NCBI RefSeq assembly: GCF_900044015.1
Contig: NZ_LN999835.1
Coordinates: 62,001 to 126,000, forward strand
DNA length: 64,000 nucleotides
Source of the DNA: Candidatus Hoaglandella endobia
Lineage (GTDB): Bacteria > Pseudomonadota > Gammaproteobacteria > Enterobacterales > Enterobacteriaceae
Reading direction: 5' to 3'
Shown here: in pieces, positions 8,358-19,220 of the stretch
How the letters are laid out: each line of letters starts with the position of its first letter
Numbering within the stretch: position 1 is the first letter of the stretch
The notes under the pieces: model-generated
Seen by the model: the letters and a program-made list of their open reading frames with translations, nothing else
Databases searched by the model: none
What the model was told of the DNA's origin: nothing
Position numbers and translations under genes: made by a program

Positions 8358-9350
8358 TTAAATTAAACCGGCGTGCAGCATATCATGCATGTGCACCACG
8401 CCTATCAGATGGTCGCCTTGCGCAACGAGCAGCACGGTAATATTTCTCGCCTGCATCACATTCAGCGCCTCCACCGCTAGTGTGTCGGGCGGTATTCGTA
8501 TCCCGCTAGTGGTCATGGTCATAACGTCGGCGATGCGCGCCTGATTCAAATCAATGCCCATGTCGACAACCCGCCTCAGATCAACGTCCGTGAAGATTCC
8601 AGCAATGATGTTCGGTCGATCACAAATCACCGTCATCCCCAGATTTTTGCGTATGATCTCGATGATCGCGTCGCGTAACGATGCTGTGCGGGAGATCAAA
8701 GGAATATTGTCACCGCTGTGCATGATATCGCTAACTCGTAGCAGTAATTTGCGTCCCAATGCTCCTCCAGGATGCGAAAGGGCGAAATCATCAGTGGTAA
8801 ATCCCCGAGCTTTCAAAAGCGCTACCGCCAGTGCATCGCCCATCACCAATGCTGCAGTACTGCTAGTGGTAGGGGCTAGTCCCAGAGGACAGGCTTCTTC
8901 CGACACACGCACACAGATATGAATATCCGCAGCTTTTCCCATAGTGCTGTCTGGTTTGCCGGTCATGCAGATGAGGGGAATGCGCAGGTGTTTAAGCACG
9001 GGAATTAACGCCAATATTTCGTGGGATTCTCCCGAATTGGACATCGCGATAACGATATCCTGTAGCGAGACCATCCCTAAATCGCCGTGGTTGGCTTCGC
9101 TAGGGTGGACGAAAAACGCGGGGGTACCAGTGCTGGCGAAGGTGGCGGCCAGTTTTCGGCCAATATGACCGGATTTACCCATTCCCATCACCACTACTTT
9201 GCCGTTGCAGTTGAACAGCATTTCGCAAGCTCGGCGAAAATCGCTGTTGATATATTGATCGAGCTGCGCCAGACCTGCTTGTTCGATGGCGAGGACCTGT
9301 TTGCCGGCAGTTATAAAATCAAAAGCCAGCGATAATTTATTTTGCGACAT
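8358..9350 (-). CDS. kdsD: Arabinose-5-phosphate isomerase KdsD
   Basis: Converts ribulose-5-phosphate to arabinose-5-phosphate, the first committed sugar of KDO. The 330 residues (E. coli 328) show an N-terminal SIS sugar-isomerase domain (VVMGMGKSGHIGRKLA, PSEANHGDLGMV) and two C-terminal CBS motifs (the region after ALGRKLLLRVSDIM). It leads the kdsD-kdsC-lptC-lptA-lptB run. In E. coli, yrbG lies directly upstream; here only a 99-base scar of yrbG remains, so the operon promoter is probably in 9351-9876. Confidence 0.97.
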   Translation of the reverse strand: MSQNKLSLAFDFITAGKQVLAIEQAGLAQLDQYINSDFRRACEMLFNCNGKVVVMGMGKSGHIGRKLAATFASTGTPAFFVHPSEANHGDLGMVSLQDIVIAMSNSGESHEILALIPVLKHLRIPLICMTGKPDSTMGKAADIHICVRVSEEACPLGLAPTTSSTAALVMGDALAVALLKARGFTTDDFALSHPGGALGRKLLLRVSDIMHSGDNIPLISRTASLRDAIIEIIRKNLGMTVICDRPNIIAGIFTDVDLRRVVDMGIDLNQARIADVMTMTTSGIRIPPDTLAVEALNVMQARNITVLLVAQGDHLIGVVHMHDMLHAGLI

Positions 9351-9383
9351 AAAACTTATCCTGTTGGCAAAGCTCGATGCGAA

Positions 9384-9482
9384 TCATACTCGCGCCAGTA
9401 TGAGCCAATAATTGTAAGCGAAGGCGGTGGGATTAAACGGGCCGATAGAGAACAACAGTACAGGAACATCGAGCACAATCAC
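9384..9482 (-). pseudogene. yrbG: Scar of yrbG (calcium/sodium antiporter-like membrane protein)
   Basis: A 99-base minus-strand frame reads IVLDVPVLLFSIGPFNPTAF and then AYNYWLILARV before TGA. This matches the C-terminal region of E. coli YrbG (IVLGLPALITPGEIDPLAF, then RDYSVMLLVS) at the position yrbG occupies, just upstream of kdsD and divergent from mlaF. The rest of the roughly 980-base gene is deleted. Recognition is by memory of the YrbG sequence and synteny. Confidence 0.75.
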
Positions 9483-9876
9483 ACGATAAATAATAGAATT
9501 AATAACCTTTACTAAGACAATATTATTAAGGCAAGATTATTTTTGCTCTTAAGCGCTCTAGCTATAAGCGCACACTGTGCGGCAAGAAGCAGATTGCTTA
9601 GGCAGAAATTGTGCACAATTAAGCTAGCATTATCAATAATCACCTTTACTGAAGATGGGCATGAGACTAAATAATAAGGGCTAGTAGATCAGTATGTCGC
9701 CAAAGCATGCTGAATCCTCAGATTCAGCAAAAAACACCTGTTTTATTGACGCCTTATTAAAATATGTCGTCGGCCGAGAAAATTTCGATAATATGGCCAG
9801 CTTGCTTTACTATCATCCATACTATCATCCATCACTCACGGCTGTAGGTGCGGTAAAATAAAAAGGGCAGTTAACT
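9483..9876. other. Divergent promoter region between kdsD and mlaF
   Basis: About 390 bases upstream of both the kdsD-lptB and mlaF-murA runs. It should contain both promoters, but I cannot assign them. A perfect 12-base tandem duplication (ACTATCATCCAT twice) lies at 9809-9832, 45 bases before mlaF. No intact gene is present, and I saw no yrbG similarity beyond the scar at 9384-9482. Confidence 0.5.
9809..9832. repeat. 12-base tandem duplication upstream of mlaF
   Basis: ACTATCATCCAT occurs twice in perfect tandem in the kdsD-mlaF promoter region. Confidence 0.9.
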
Positions 9877-10686
9877 ATGAACCAGAGCGATAACCTGGTT
9901 GACATTTTTGAATTAAGCTTTCGTCGCGGCGATAGAGTTATATTCGATAATATCAGCATGCAATTTTCTCGCGGCAAAGTTACCGCGATTATGGGCCCTT
10001 CAGGCATCGGTAAAACGACCCTGCTACGCCTTATCGGGGGACAATTGCTGCCGGACAGCGGGGAAATTTGGGTCGATGGGGACAATATACCCAAACTTTC
10101 ACGCCGACGTTTGTACGACGTACGTAAGAAAATCAGCATGTTGTTCCAATCAGGCGCATTATTTACCGATCTTGACGTGTTCGAGAATGTAGCGTTTCCT
10201 TTGCGATGCCATACCCATTTACCGGAACCTGTTTTGTGCAGCACGGTACTGATGAAGCTTGAGGCGGTAGGGCTGCGCGGCGCGGCTTCGCTAATGCCTG
10301 CAGAGCTTTCCGGCGGTATGGCGCGGCGCGCGGCGCTGGCGCGTGCCATTGCACTGGATCCGCAGTTGATTATGTTTGACGAACCTTTTGTGGGCCAGGA
10401 TCCTATAACCATGGGAGTCTTAATGAAGCTTATCGACGAATTGAATCATGCCCTAGGAGTGACTTGTATTGTGGTGTCGCACGACGTGCCAGAAGTATTA
10501 AGCATCGCCGATTACGCTTATATCGTCGCCGAACAGCACGTAATGGCGCAAGGCACGCCGGCTAGCCTGCGCGAAAATAACGATGCGCAGGTGCGGCAAT
10601 TTCTTGACGGTATTGCCGATGGCCCTGTGCCTTTTAACTTGCCCGCCAAAGATTATCAAACCCAACTTTTGGGTGCAGGGAGTTAA
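9877..10686 (+). CDS. mlaF: Phospholipid transport ATP-binding protein MlaF
   Basis: Cytoplasmic ATPase of the MlaFEDB complex, which moves phospholipids between inner membrane and periplasmic MlaC to keep the outer membrane asymmetric. It has 269 residues, the E. coli length. Walker A GPSGIGKT is at 40-47, the signature is LSGGM and Walker [12 protein letters not shown] follows. The C-terminal extension that contacts MlaB is present. Eight bases separate it from mlaE, so mlaF-E-D are co-transcribed. All motifs look intact. Confidence 0.97.
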   Translation: MNQSDNLVDIFELSFRRGDRVIFDNISMQFSRGKVTAIMGPSGIGKTTLLRLIGGQLLPDSGEIWVDGDNIPKLSRRRLYDVRKKISMLFQSGALFTDLDVFENVAFPLRCHTHLPEPVLCSTVLMKLEAVGLRGAASLMPAELSGGMARRAALARAIALDPQLIMFDEPFVGQDPITMGVLMKLIDELNHALGVTCIVVSHDVPEVLSIADYAYIVAEQHVMAQGTPASLRENNDAQVRQFLDGIADGPVPFNLPAKDYQTQLLGAGS

Positions 10687-10694
10687 CTTTAGTC

Positions 10695-11477
10695 ATGGTA
10701 TTAGAAATTATTTCGTCCTTCGGACGTCAGGGTATCCGTCTTTGTCATAGTTTCGGCCGGGCCGGTATCATGCTATCCAACGCGTTGGTGGGTAAACTGG
10801 CGCTGAATGAACAAGGATCGCTGCTAGTAAAACAGCTCTACGGCGTCGGGGTGTTGTCTCTAGTAATCATTATTGTTTCCGGTCTATTTATCGGTATGGT
10901 ACTGGGGCTGCAAGGATACATTATTTTGACTACCTACAGCGCTGAGTCTAGTTTGGGCATGTTGGTGTCACTATCGTTGCTGCGTGAGCTGGGACCGGTG
11001 ATCACCGCCCTATTGTTCGCTGGTAGAGCCGGTTCGGCGATTACCGCAGAACTGGGTTTAATGAAAGCCACCGAACAGCTTTCTAGCCTGGAGATGATGG
11101 CTGTTGACCCGCTACGCCGGCTGGTAGCGCCCCGTTTTTGGGCAGGCGTCATTAGTCTGCCCCTACTGACGGCGATTTTTGTAGCCGTAGGAATTTGGGG
11201 CGGCGCCGTGGTCGGTGTAGATTGGAAAGGTATTGATAGTGGCTTCTTCTGGTCAGCGATGCAAGTAGCCGTAGATTGGCGGCAGGATTTGATAAACTGT
11301 GTCATCAAGAGTGTTGTTTTCGCCATTACTGTGACCTGGATTGCATTGTTTAATGGTTACGATGCGATTCCAACCTCAGAGGGCATCAGCTGCGCTACGA
11401 CGCGCACGGTTGTCCACGCCTCGCTGGCAATTTTAGGATTAGATTTTGTGCTGACTGCACTTATGTTTGGGAACTGA
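10695..11477 (+). CDS. mlaE: Phospholipid transport permease MlaE
   Basis: Inner-membrane permease of the Mla system, 260 residues as in E. coli. The family core [20 protein letters not shown], followed by the [15 protein letters not shown] coupling helix, is present, along with several hydrophobic spans. The gene begins 8 bases after mlaF and ends 4 bases before the mlaD start. With MlaF, MlaD and MlaB it forms the inner-membrane transporter; all four genes are retained here, so lipid asymmetry maintenance is likely functional. Confidence 0.96.
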   Translation: MVLEIISSFGRQGIRLCHSFGRAGIMLSNALVGKLALNEQGSLLVKQLYGVGVLSLVIIIVSGLFIGMVLGLQGYIILTTYSAESSLGMLVSLSLLRELGPVITALLFAGRAGSAITAELGLMKATEQLSSLEMMAVDPLRRLVAPRFWAGVISLPLLTAIFVAVGIWGGAVVGVDWKGIDSGFFWSAMQVAVDWRQDLINCVIKSVVFAITVTWIALFNGYDAIPTSEGISCATTRTVVHASLAILGLDFVLTALMFGN

Positions 11478-11481
11478 GTTG

Positions 11482-11967
11482 ATGCAAATCAAAAAAAGTG
11501 AAATCAGTGAAATCTGGGTCGGCGCTTTTATGATTATCTCCTTATGCGCCATATTGTTTCTTTGTTTGAAAGTCACGGACCTCCGTTCCATGAACGGTGT
11601 CGCAACCTACCGGATCAGCGCCTCTTTCGATAATACCGGCGGGCTAAAAATTAACTCACCAGTTAAAGTTGGCGGCGTAGTGATTGGACGGGTAGCGAAG
11701 ATTACTCTTGATCCACAAACCTACATGCCAAAAGTCATCATGGATATTGAACAAATTTATAACCACATACCAGATACGAGTTCCCTTGCCATCCGTACTT
11801 CAGGATTATTGGGAGAACAGTACCTGGCGCTGAATATCGGCTTTGAAGATCCGGCAATGGGCACGTCTATCCTTAAAGAAGGTGGGGTGATCCAGGATAC
11901 CAAGTCGGCGATGGTGCTGGAGGATTTAATTGGCCAGCTCTTATATAAAAATAGTAAAGAAGAATAG
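11482..11967 (+). CDS. mlaD: Mla MCE-domain protein MlaD
   Basis: Membrane-anchored hexameric MCE protein that forms the lipid channel above MlaE. I start at ATG 11482 (MQIKKSEISEIWVG), which matches E. coli; a TTG at 11467 inside mlaE would only add five residues. An N-terminal membrane anchor is followed by the MCE domain (KINSPVKVGGVVIGRV) and the hydrophobic pore region (HIPDTSSLAIRTSGLLGEQYL). The protein has 161 residues against 183: it stops just after QLLYKNSKEE, so the disordered C-terminal tail of the E. coli protein is lost while the folded part is complete. Confidence 0.95.
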   Translation: MQIKKSEISEIWVGAFMIISLCAILFLCLKVTDLRSMNGVATYRISASFDNTGGLKINSPVKVGGVVIGRVAKITLDPQTYMPKVIMDIEQIYNHIPDTSSLAIRTSGLLGEQYLALNIGFEDPAMGTSILKEGGVIQDTKSAMVLEDLIGQLLYKNSKEE

Positions 11968-12104
11968 TAACCGGAGCGAGCTAGGGGGGGCGATGATACT
12001 TTTTCCTTCATGTAGCCAACTCATTGCTTGTCTACCTTTCGTCATTTTGTGAACTATCTGCCGCCGTTGAGCATTGGTGCAGCCTTACATAGGAGTAGAA
12101 ATGC

Positions 12105-12740
12105 ATGTTAAAACATTTACTAATGGTAGTGCTGTTAACGCTGGCACCGCTAACGCAAGCTGATAATGAAATCAACCCTTACCATTTGATGCATGATACG
12201 GCGAGCAAAACCTTCACCCGTCTAAAAAATGAGCAAATTAAAATCTATCAGGATCCTAACTATCTGCGTACCATTGTGCGTGAAGAACTGCTTCCCTATG
12301 TCCAGGTAAAATACGCCGGTGCATTGGTACTTGGGCGCTATTACCGTGAGGCCACCTCGGTGCAGCGAGACGCTTACTTTAAAGCATTTCAAGCCTATCT
12401 TGAGCAAGCTTACGGCCAAGCTTTAGCTCTTTACACTAATCAGACCTATCAAATAGCACCAGAAAAGCCGCTGGGCGATGCCACGATTATCGCTATCAGA
12501 GTAAACATTATTGATCAAGGCGGTCGGCCGCCAATGCGCCTTGACTTTCAATGGCGTAAAAACAGTATTTCAGGTAATTGGCAGGCTTACGACATGATAG
12601 CTGAGGGAGTCAGCATGATCACCACTAAGCAAAACGAGTGGGCGTCAACGCTACGTACTAAAGGCATCGATGGGCTAACGGCACAACTGCAGGCTGCTGC
12701 AGTTCAGCCGATTACTTTAGATAAACAGCGCAATGGCTGA
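12105..12740 (+). CDS. mlaC: Periplasmic phospholipid-binding protein MlaC
   Basis: Soluble lipid shuttle between MlaFEDB and the outer-membrane MlaA complex. The 211 residues match E. coli MlaC in length. A signal peptide ([19 protein letters not shown]) precedes the mature domain, which contains [18 protein letters not shown] and [11 protein letters not shown] 137-base gap separates it from mlaD, unusually wide for this operon and possibly a small deletion scar. Its stop overlaps the mlaB start by eight bases. Confidence 0.95.
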   Translation: MLKHLLMVVLLTLAPLTQADNEINPYHLMHDTASKTFTRLKNEQIKIYQDPNYLRTIVREELLPYVQVKYAGALVLGRYYREATSVQRDAYFKAFQAYLEQAYGQALALYTNQTYQIAPEKPLGDATIIAIRVNIIDQGGRPPMRLDFQWRKNSISGNWQAYDMIAEGVSMITTKQNEWASTLRTKGIDGLTAQLQAAAVQPITLDKQRNG

Positions 12741-13056
12741 CAAACTAAGCTGGCAAACGCAAGAGCAAACGCTCATTCTGCAGGGCGAACTTGATCGAGA
12801 TACGCTGCTATCGCTGTGGCCACAGCGGCAGCAGCTGCTTACAGGTATTAACTTTCTAGATGTATCTGGTCTGCAGCGGGTCGATTCTGCCGGAGTAGCT
12901 CTTATGCTGCATTTTTATCACCATCAGCGTCAGTCAGGCTGTTCGCTGATACTAACCGGAGTAACCGACAGACTAAGCACGCTTATAGCCTTATATAAAC
13001 TACAGGATATCCTACCCAGGGTGACGACTGCTGGTGCCATAGGCCATCCGAGCTAG
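12733..13056 (+). CDS. mlaB: STAS-domain protein MlaB
   Basis: Small cytoplasmic STAS protein that binds MlaF and regulates the MlaFEDB transporter. The 107 residues show the STAS core ([20 protein letters not shown]), whose serine in the DSAG motif is conserved. The ATG lies inside the end of mlaC (ATGGCTGA), so translation is coupled. The family is short and diverges quickly; identity is supported by position between mlaC and ibaG. Confidence 0.93.
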   Translation: MADKLSWQTQEQTLILQGELDRDTLLSLWPQRQQLLTGINFLDVSGLQRVDSAGVALMLHFYHHQRQSGCSLILTGVTDRLSTLIALYKLQDILPRVTTAGAIGHPS

Positions 13057-13231
13057 GCAGTGTTCGGGGATGAAGATTGCTTCCTCTAGTACTCAGCGCT
13101 ATATCTATTTCAGCAACTGGCCGGCAGATCCGTAAGATAAAGAAGACCGAAGCACGATTAATTTCATTTCCTGTCCTGGTTTCGTGCCTGTAAGATAGTG
13201 AGCTACTTGACTACCTAACAAGGTATACCTT
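13057..13231 (+). promoter_or_regulatory. mlaB-ibaG spacer with a palindrome abutting the ibaG start
   Basis: The 175-base spacer holds no gene. Its last 12 bases, 13220-13231, form the perfect palindrome AAGGTATACCTT directly touching the ibaG ATG. AAGG is also the most likely ribosome binding site, so the palindrome overlaps it. A regulatory role is only a guess, since a 12-base palindrome can arise by chance. Confidence 0.3.
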
Positions 13232-13486
13232 ATGGAAATAAGTACAATTAAAGAGGTGCTGATTAAAGCACTGGCGCTGGACGAAGCCCACGTAAGCGGC
13301 GACGATAACCATGTTCAGGTGATTGCGATCAGCGCAAAGTTCGCCGGCATGAGCCGAATACAAAGACAACAGCTTATTTATTCGCCATTAATAGAATACA
13401 TTTCGGATAACCGCATTCACGCTTTATCCATCAAAGCCTACACCCCTGATGAGTGGTTGTGCGATCGCAAGCAAAACGGTTTTTAA
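13232..13486 (+). CDS. ibaG: BolA-family protein IbaG (YrbA)
   Basis: A BolA-like protein of 84 residues, the same as E. coli IbaG. It ends [20 protein letters not shown], which is nearly identical to the E. coli C-terminus. BolA proteins partner monothiol glutaredoxins in iron-sulfur handling and acid response. The conserved histidine region (NRIHAL) is present. It lies 62 bases before murA, as in the E. coli mla-ibaG-murA order. Confidence 0.95.
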   Translation: MEISTIKEVLIKALALDEAHVSGDDNHVQVIAISAKFAGMSRIQRQQLIYSPLIEYISDNRIHALSIKAYTPDEWLCDRKQNGF

Positions 13487-13527
13487 ATGTTTATCCTGAC
13501 TGGTGGCCAATGAATGTATTCTATTAA

Positions 13528-14808
<1,281 letters not shown>

Positions 14809-14838
14809 ACGCTGTCTGAGCTACGTAGTAGCGTGAGG

Positions 14839-16215
14839 CTAACGCAATATTATATAAATACTGGCGTCGCCGCGCACGATATTAAGCGCTATAACAGCCG
14901 GTTTGGCTTCTAGCACTTTGCGTAATTGGGCCAGACTTTGTACCCGTTCGCGGTTCAGGCCGATTATTACGTCTCCTTTTTGCAGACCGATCGCGGCGGC
15001 AGGCGAGTCTTTTACTACCTCCTCCACCTGGACTCCTTTAGTGCCGTCCTTCAAGTGGCAGTTACTGAGTGAGGCTCCCTGCATGGCTGGGAGTAGAATT
15101 TCGTCACTGCTAGTAGCCAAGGCACTATCATCCAGAACTACCGATACCGTCTGAGGTTTGCCATTACGCAGAAGACCGAGCTTGACGGTTTTGCCAGGGG
15201 CTGTGGTGCCGACCTTGACCCTTAGTTCGGCGAAGCTATGAATCGATTTGCCTCCAACCGAGACGATGGTATCGCCAGCCTTAATACCCGCTTTGGCGGC
15301 GGCGGAGTTCTGTAGCACTTCGCTGACGAAAGCGCCGCGTTGGGTATTTATATTGAATGCCTTGGCGATGTCGGCAGTCAATTCAGTGCCTTTAATGCCC
15401 AACTGGCCGCGTTTCACCTCGCCGAATTCGATCAATTGCTGGCTTAGATTTTTGACAATATTGCTGGGGATGGCAAAGCCGATACCAATATTGCCGCCCC
15501 CTGGAGCCAAAATGGCGGTATTGATACCGATAAGCTCGCCGTTAAGATTAACCAGCGCACCGCCGGAGTTGCCGCGGTTAATGGAAGCGTCGGTTTGAAT
15601 GAAATTTTCCAGCCCTTCAAGGTTTAGGCCACTGCGCCCTAAGGCAGAGATAATGCCGGAGGTCGCGGTCTGGCCAAGACCGAAAGGATTGCCCACCGCG
15701 ACTGCAAAATCACCAACTTTAAGAACATCAGAATCGGCCATGTTTATTTCACTGAGGTTTTTTGGGGAAGGCAATTGTAGCAGTGCTAAATCAGTCTGCT
15801 CGTCATGACCTACTAATTTAGTATCGAACTCTCGTCCGTCGTTGAGCTGTACTTTAATTTTGTCCGCACCATTAACCACATGATTATTGGTAATTACATA
15901 GCCTTTGGCGGCATTGATTATCACCCCAGAGCCTAGGCCTTCAAATTGGCGTGTTCCGCTGTTGTCGCTTGGGATATCAGGACCGAAGAAATACCTGAAC
16001 TCCTTGGGCAACGTTGGGCGCCGTACTAGCTGATATCCTTCGACATGGACACTTACGACAGCCGGCAGCACCTTAGCAAGCATCGGCGCCAGGCTAGGTA
16101 TGGCCTGCTGACCAGCCACGACTTCGGTAGGAAGTGCCGCCTGGGAGGCGGCTAAGGTAACTAAACTTAATCCAAGACTAAGAGTCAATGCGCTGATTAA
16201 AGATGTTATTTTCAT
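14839..16215 (-). CDS. degQ: Periplasmic serine endoprotease DegQ
   Basis: HtrA-family periplasmic protease and chaperone for misfolded envelope proteins. The 458 residues (E. coli 455) comprise a signal peptide, a trypsin-like domain with catalytic H112, D142 and S217 (NRGNSGGALVN), and two PDZ domains, ending SIYIILR. DegQ fits better than DegP because of the segment SLAPMLAKVLPAVVSVHVEG and its position between murA and rplM. The adjacent degS and zapG found in E. coli are absent. All catalytic residues are present. Confidence 0.93.
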   Translation of the reverse strand: MKITSLISALTLSLGLSLVTLAASQAALPTEVVAGQQAIPSLAPMLAKVLPAVVSVHVEGYQLVRRPTLPKEFRYFFGPDIPSDNSGTRQFEGLGSGVIINAAKGYVITNNHVVNGADKIKVQLNDGREFDTKLVGHDEQTDLALLQLPSPKNLSEINMADSDVLKVGDFAVAVGNPFGLGQTATSGIISALGRSGLNLEGLENFIQTDASINRGNSGGALVNLNGELIGINTAILAPGGGNIGIGFAIPSNIVKNLSQQLIEFGEVKRGQLGIKGTELTADIAKAFNINTQRGAFVSEVLQNSAAAKAGIKAGDTIVSVGGKSIHSFAELRVKVGTTAPGKTVKLGLLRNGKPQTVSVVLDDSALATSSDEILLPAMQGASLSNCHLKDGTKGVQVEEVVKDSPAAAIGLQKGDVIIGLNRERVQSLAQLRKVLEAKPAVIALNIVRGDASIYIILR

Positions 16216-16878
16216 TGTAACGTTAACTCGTTTATTTGCTTAAATGGATATCCTAGCTTTTTCTCAGTTTGTACTGAAGCGTTTGTTGCTGACGCAGGTT
16301 ACGGTTGCCGAAACTTATAGCTACCGCACAGGAATCATACCTACTAATTCGATAAGCGCATATTCGATAAGCGCATATTTCCATGTCATAATGACTCCTA
16401 TTGTTAGTTTTTTGTACTGTAAATAATTTTATTACATAGTTAGCTTCACTATAACCGGTAACGTACTATCAGTGTAACTGGCGAGCGCTATAACGAGGGC
16501 TGGAACGCTATATTTGTAGTGTAGTCCACGCCGTTGTTGTAGGATGAGTAGCGGCACTATTTTATGTCATTTGATTTCATTCAGATTATTGGCTTATAAT
16601 GTAGGCTTGCTAATATTAACAAATTAGAGTAATAGATTTATTTTCTGCATAATCTCCAGAAGAGATAAAGCTAAACTTAAATTTATACTTTTCAGCTTTA
16701 TGCTGCGAGTGCATGACTAGCTACAGATGATACCATCTAGAGATGATAACTGAGGCTTTAAGGCTGACACCGATGTTTAAGGGGGCCTTTAGCCATGATG
16801 GAATGCAAAAAATAGAATGCAAAAACGTTCGATATTTAACTTTTACTTCTCTATTGGCTTATCTTACGTTAGATTGAT
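16216..16878. other. Gene-free region upstream of degQ and rplM
   Basis: This interval is where E. coli carries zapG and zapE; no similarity to either is recognisable. A perfect 15-base tandem duplication (ATTCGATAAGCGCAT twice) sits at 16347-16376. The remainder is AT-rich with many stops in all frames. It should contain the degQ promoter and perhaps distal signals for the rplM operon. Confidence 0.5.
16347..16376. repeat. 15-base tandem duplication between degQ and rplM
   Basis: ATTCGATAAGCGCAT occurs twice in perfect tandem, about 130 bases upstream of degQ. Confidence 0.9.
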
Positions 16879-16907
16879 TTGTTTCAACACTTCGATCGTA
16901 CTAGCTA
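16879..16907 (+). promoter_or_regulatory. Possible sigma-70 promoter for rplM-rpsI
   Basis: TTGTTT (16879-16884) and TAGCTA (16902-16907) are separated by 17 bases, a reasonable -35/-10 pair. It would give a leader of roughly 120 bases before the rplM start at 17034. In E. coli the rplM leader is the site of L13 autorepression; I cannot see whether that structure is conserved here. Confidence 0.3.
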
Positions 16908-17033
16908 TAGCTCTTTAACCAAGATAGGTTTACGTTTACACACATAAGCTAAAATTTATGTAAGCTTTATCAATAGTTATTAAATCGTTTGGTTGTTATA
17001 CCAACGTATAATTGCAGACTGGGTACGTTTTTA

Positions 17034-17462
17034 ATGAAAACTTTTACAGCAAAGCCAAAAGCCCTCAAACATGACTGGTATGTTGTCGACGCTGAGGGAA
17101 AAATCCTTGGCCGTCTTGCTACTCAACTGGCTTACCGTTTGCGCGGTAAACATAAAGCAGAATATACGCCACATGTAGATACCGGTGATTACCTTATCGT
17201 TCTGAACGCTGAGAAGGTAGCCGTTACCAGTAACAAGCGTAACGACAAAATGTACTATCACTATACCGGCTACGTTGGTGGTATAAAACAAGTTACCTTT
17301 AAAGAAATGCTGAACCGTCGTCCTGAGCGTGTTCTTGAAATCGCAGTTAAAGGCATGCTACCAAAAGGTCCCCTGGGTCGTGCTATGTTTCGTAAATTAA
17401 AAGTTTATGCCGGTACTGATCACAATCACGCGGCACAGCAACCACAAATTCTAGATATTTAA
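17034..17462 (+). CDS. rplM: 50S ribosomal protein L13
   Basis: Early-assembly 50S protein, 142 residues as in E. coli. ATG 17034 ([20 protein letters not shown]) matches the family start; an upstream in-frame ATG is not needed. [34 protein letters not shown] and [13 protein letters not shown] are diagnostic. It is followed 16 bases later by rpsI, the conserved L13-S9 operon. Confidence 0.98.
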   Translation: MKTFTAKPKALKHDWYVVDAEGKILGRLATQLAYRLRGKHKAEYTPHVDTGDYLIVLNAEKVAVTSNKRNDKMYYHYTGYVGGIKQVTFKEMLNRRPERVLEIAVKGMLPKGPLGRAMFRKLKVYAGTDHNHAAQQPQILDI

Positions 17463-17478
17463 TCAGGGATTATAGGTA

Positions 17479-17871
17479 ATGTCTAAAAATCAATATTACG
17501 GTACTGGTCGCCGTAAACACTCCTCGGCTCGCGTGTTCTTAAAGATGGGCAGCGGGAACATAGTTATCAACCAGCGTAGTCTTAATCAGTACTTTGGTCG
17601 CGAAACTGCCCGCATGGTCGTGCGCCAGCCGCTGGAACTGGTCGATATGGTTGGCAAACTAGATTTTTACATCACTGTGAAAGGTGGTGGAATCTCCGGT
17701 CAGGCAGGCGCCATTCGTCACGGTATTACCCGTGCGCTGATAGCATATGACGAAACTATGCGTACTGATCTGCGCACAGCGGGGTTCGTTACCCGCGATG
17801 CGCGCCAGGTTGAACGTAAAAAAGTTGGTTTGCGTAAAGCACGCCGTAGTACGCAGTTCTCTAAACGTTAA
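17479..17871 (+). CDS. rpsI: 30S ribosomal protein S9
   Basis: Small-subunit protein whose C-terminal tail reaches the P-site tRNA. It has 130 residues as in E. coli and keeps the terminal [17 protein letters not shown], including the final Lys-Arg. [17 protein letters not shown] at the N-terminus is diagnostic. It is the second gene of the rplM-rpsI operon and is followed immediately by a strong terminator hairpin. Confidence 0.98.
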   Translation: MSKNQYYGTGRRKHSSARVFLKMGSGNIVINQRSLNQYFGRETARMVVRQPLELVDMVGKLDFYITVKGGGISGQAGAIRHGITRALIAYDETMRTDLRTAGFVTRDARQVERKKVGLRKARRSTQFSKR

Positions 17872-17884
17872 TTATGTTCGCAAA

Positions 17885-17917
17885 ACAAACCCGGATTACT
17901 CCGGGTTTGTTATTATT
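17885..17917 (+). terminator. Rho-independent terminator after rplM-rpsI
   Basis: A perfect 11-base-pair stem (ACAAACCCGGA / TCCGGGTTTGT, 17885-17895 with 17900-17910) with a TTAC loop, followed by TATTATT. It begins 13 bases after the rpsI stop, an expected position for an intrinsic terminator. Confidence 0.85.
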
Positions 17918-18094
17918 GCACTCAAATGTTTATGTACTTTTGACTGGCTTGTTTTTTTATTCATCTGCCAGACTTGTGTTGCTGGTTACTACTTCCGGTT
18001 CCAACCGGTGGGCGTGGCGATGGGTTCAACGGCAGACAAATCAAAAAATGGTTAGGGTTATTGGCGGTATTTCATAATGAATTCGGAGGTGTTC

Positions 18095-18739
18095 ATGGCT
18101 GTCGCTACCAACAAACGTTCGGTGATGACGCTTTTTTCCGGAACAACCGATATTTTCAGCCATCAAGTCCGCATCGTATTGGCGGAAAAAGGGGTCAGTG
18201 TCGAAATTGAGCAGATTGCATTAGATAAGCTGCCGCAGGACTTGATTGATCTCAATCCATACCATACTACTGTACCGACGCTGGTCGATCGTGAACTGAC
18301 GCTTTACGAAGCCCGCATTATTATGGAATACTTGGACGAAAGGTTTCCTCACCCGCCGTTGATGCCCGTCTATCCTGTAGCGCGCGGCACCAGCCGCCTT
18401 ATGATGCACCGTATCGAAAACGATTGGTATAAGCTGATGCGTACCATAGAGCATAGCAGCGGTAGCGAAACAGATAATGCCCGTCGCCAACTGCGCGATG
18501 AGTTACTGGCGATAGCGCCGGTATTCAACGAAGCGCCCTTCTTTATGAGCGAAGAATTCAGTTTGGTAGATTGTTACCTAGCGCCGCTTTTGTGGCGACT
18601 ACCAAAGTTGGGCATTGATCTGGCCGGAGTAGGCGCCAAAGAGCTAAAAGGTTATACTAAGCGTGTATTTGAACGCAACGCCTTCTTGGCTTCATTGACT
18701 GAAGCAGAGCGTGAAATGCGTCTGCAGACCCTGGAGTAA
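18095..18739 (+). CDS. sspA: Stringent starvation protein A (SspA)
   Basis: RNA polymerase-associated protein with a glutathione-S-transferase fold, involved in starvation and acid response in E. coli. I start at ATG 18095 (MAVATNKRSVMTLFSG), preceded by CGGAGGTGTTC, a strong ribosome binding site. The 214 residues compare with 212 in E. coli. VRIVLAEKGV, DLIDLNPYH, EYLDERFPHPPLMPVYPVAR and LPKLGI are colinear. It precedes sspB by 8 bases, as in E. coli. Confidence 0.96.
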   Translation: MAVATNKRSVMTLFSGTTDIFSHQVRIVLAEKGVSVEIEQIALDKLPQDLIDLNPYHTTVPTLVDRELTLYEARIIMEYLDERFPHPPLMPVYPVARGTSRLMMHRIENDWYKLMRTIEHSSGSETDNARRQLRDELLAIAPVFNEAPFFMSEEFSLVDCYLAPLLWRLPKLGIDLAGVGAKELKGYTKRVFERNAFLASLTEAEREMRLQTLE

Positions 18740-18747
18740 AGTTAATC

Positions 18748-19209
18748 ATGAAGATAACTCAACTATTACCATGCCGGCCGTATTTGCTGCGCGCTTTTTA
18801 CGAATGGTTGCTTGATAATCAGCTTACGCCACATCTCTTGGTTGATATCACTGTAGATAGAGTAATGGTGCCGATAGAGTTTGCTCGCAACGGGCAGATT
18901 GTACTGAATGTTGCTCCGCACGCGGTAGCTAATTTGGCGCTGGACAATGATGAAGTGCGGTTTCATGCTAGCTTTGGAGGCATACCGAGACAAGTTATTG
19001 TGCCTATACCAGCTTTACTAGCAATTTATGCTAGTGAGAACGGTGCCGGCATGATGTTTGAGCCAGAATCAGCCTCTGAACAACAAGCACTGTCGGTTAT
19101 TAGTAGTAGCGACCGATCAGCCGATACACAAGCTGAAGCTTATGAAGAAGATGAGCAGCAGCTGACGCCGCCGCGCGCCAGCCAGCCTTTGCTACGGCTG
19201 GTGAAGTAG
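18748..19209 (+). CDS. sspB: ClpXP adaptor SspB
   Basis: Adaptor that delivers ssrA-tagged proteins to ClpXP. The 153 residues (E. coli 165) show the folded tag-binding domain (RPYLLRAFYEWLLDNQLTPH, NDEVRFHASFGGIPRQV) and a shorter acidic linker ending LLRLVK, the short C-terminal ClpX-binding module. Retention implies tmRNA and ClpXP are present elsewhere. It lies directly after sspA and converges on deaD. Confidence 0.95.
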   Translation: MKITQLLPCRPYLLRAFYEWLLDNQLTPHLLVDITVDRVMVPIEFARNGQIVLNVAPHAVANLALDNDEVRFHASFGGIPRQVIVPIPALLAIYASENGAGMMFEPESASEQQALSVISSSDRSADTQAEAYEEDEQQLTPPRASQPLLRLVK

Positions 19210-19220
19210 CTCTGACAAGC

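Noticed and set aside
18221-18490. Antisense ORFs inside sspA, infB, ftsH and similar genes
   Set aside because: They lie fully within strongly conserved coding frames on the other strand and show no homology.
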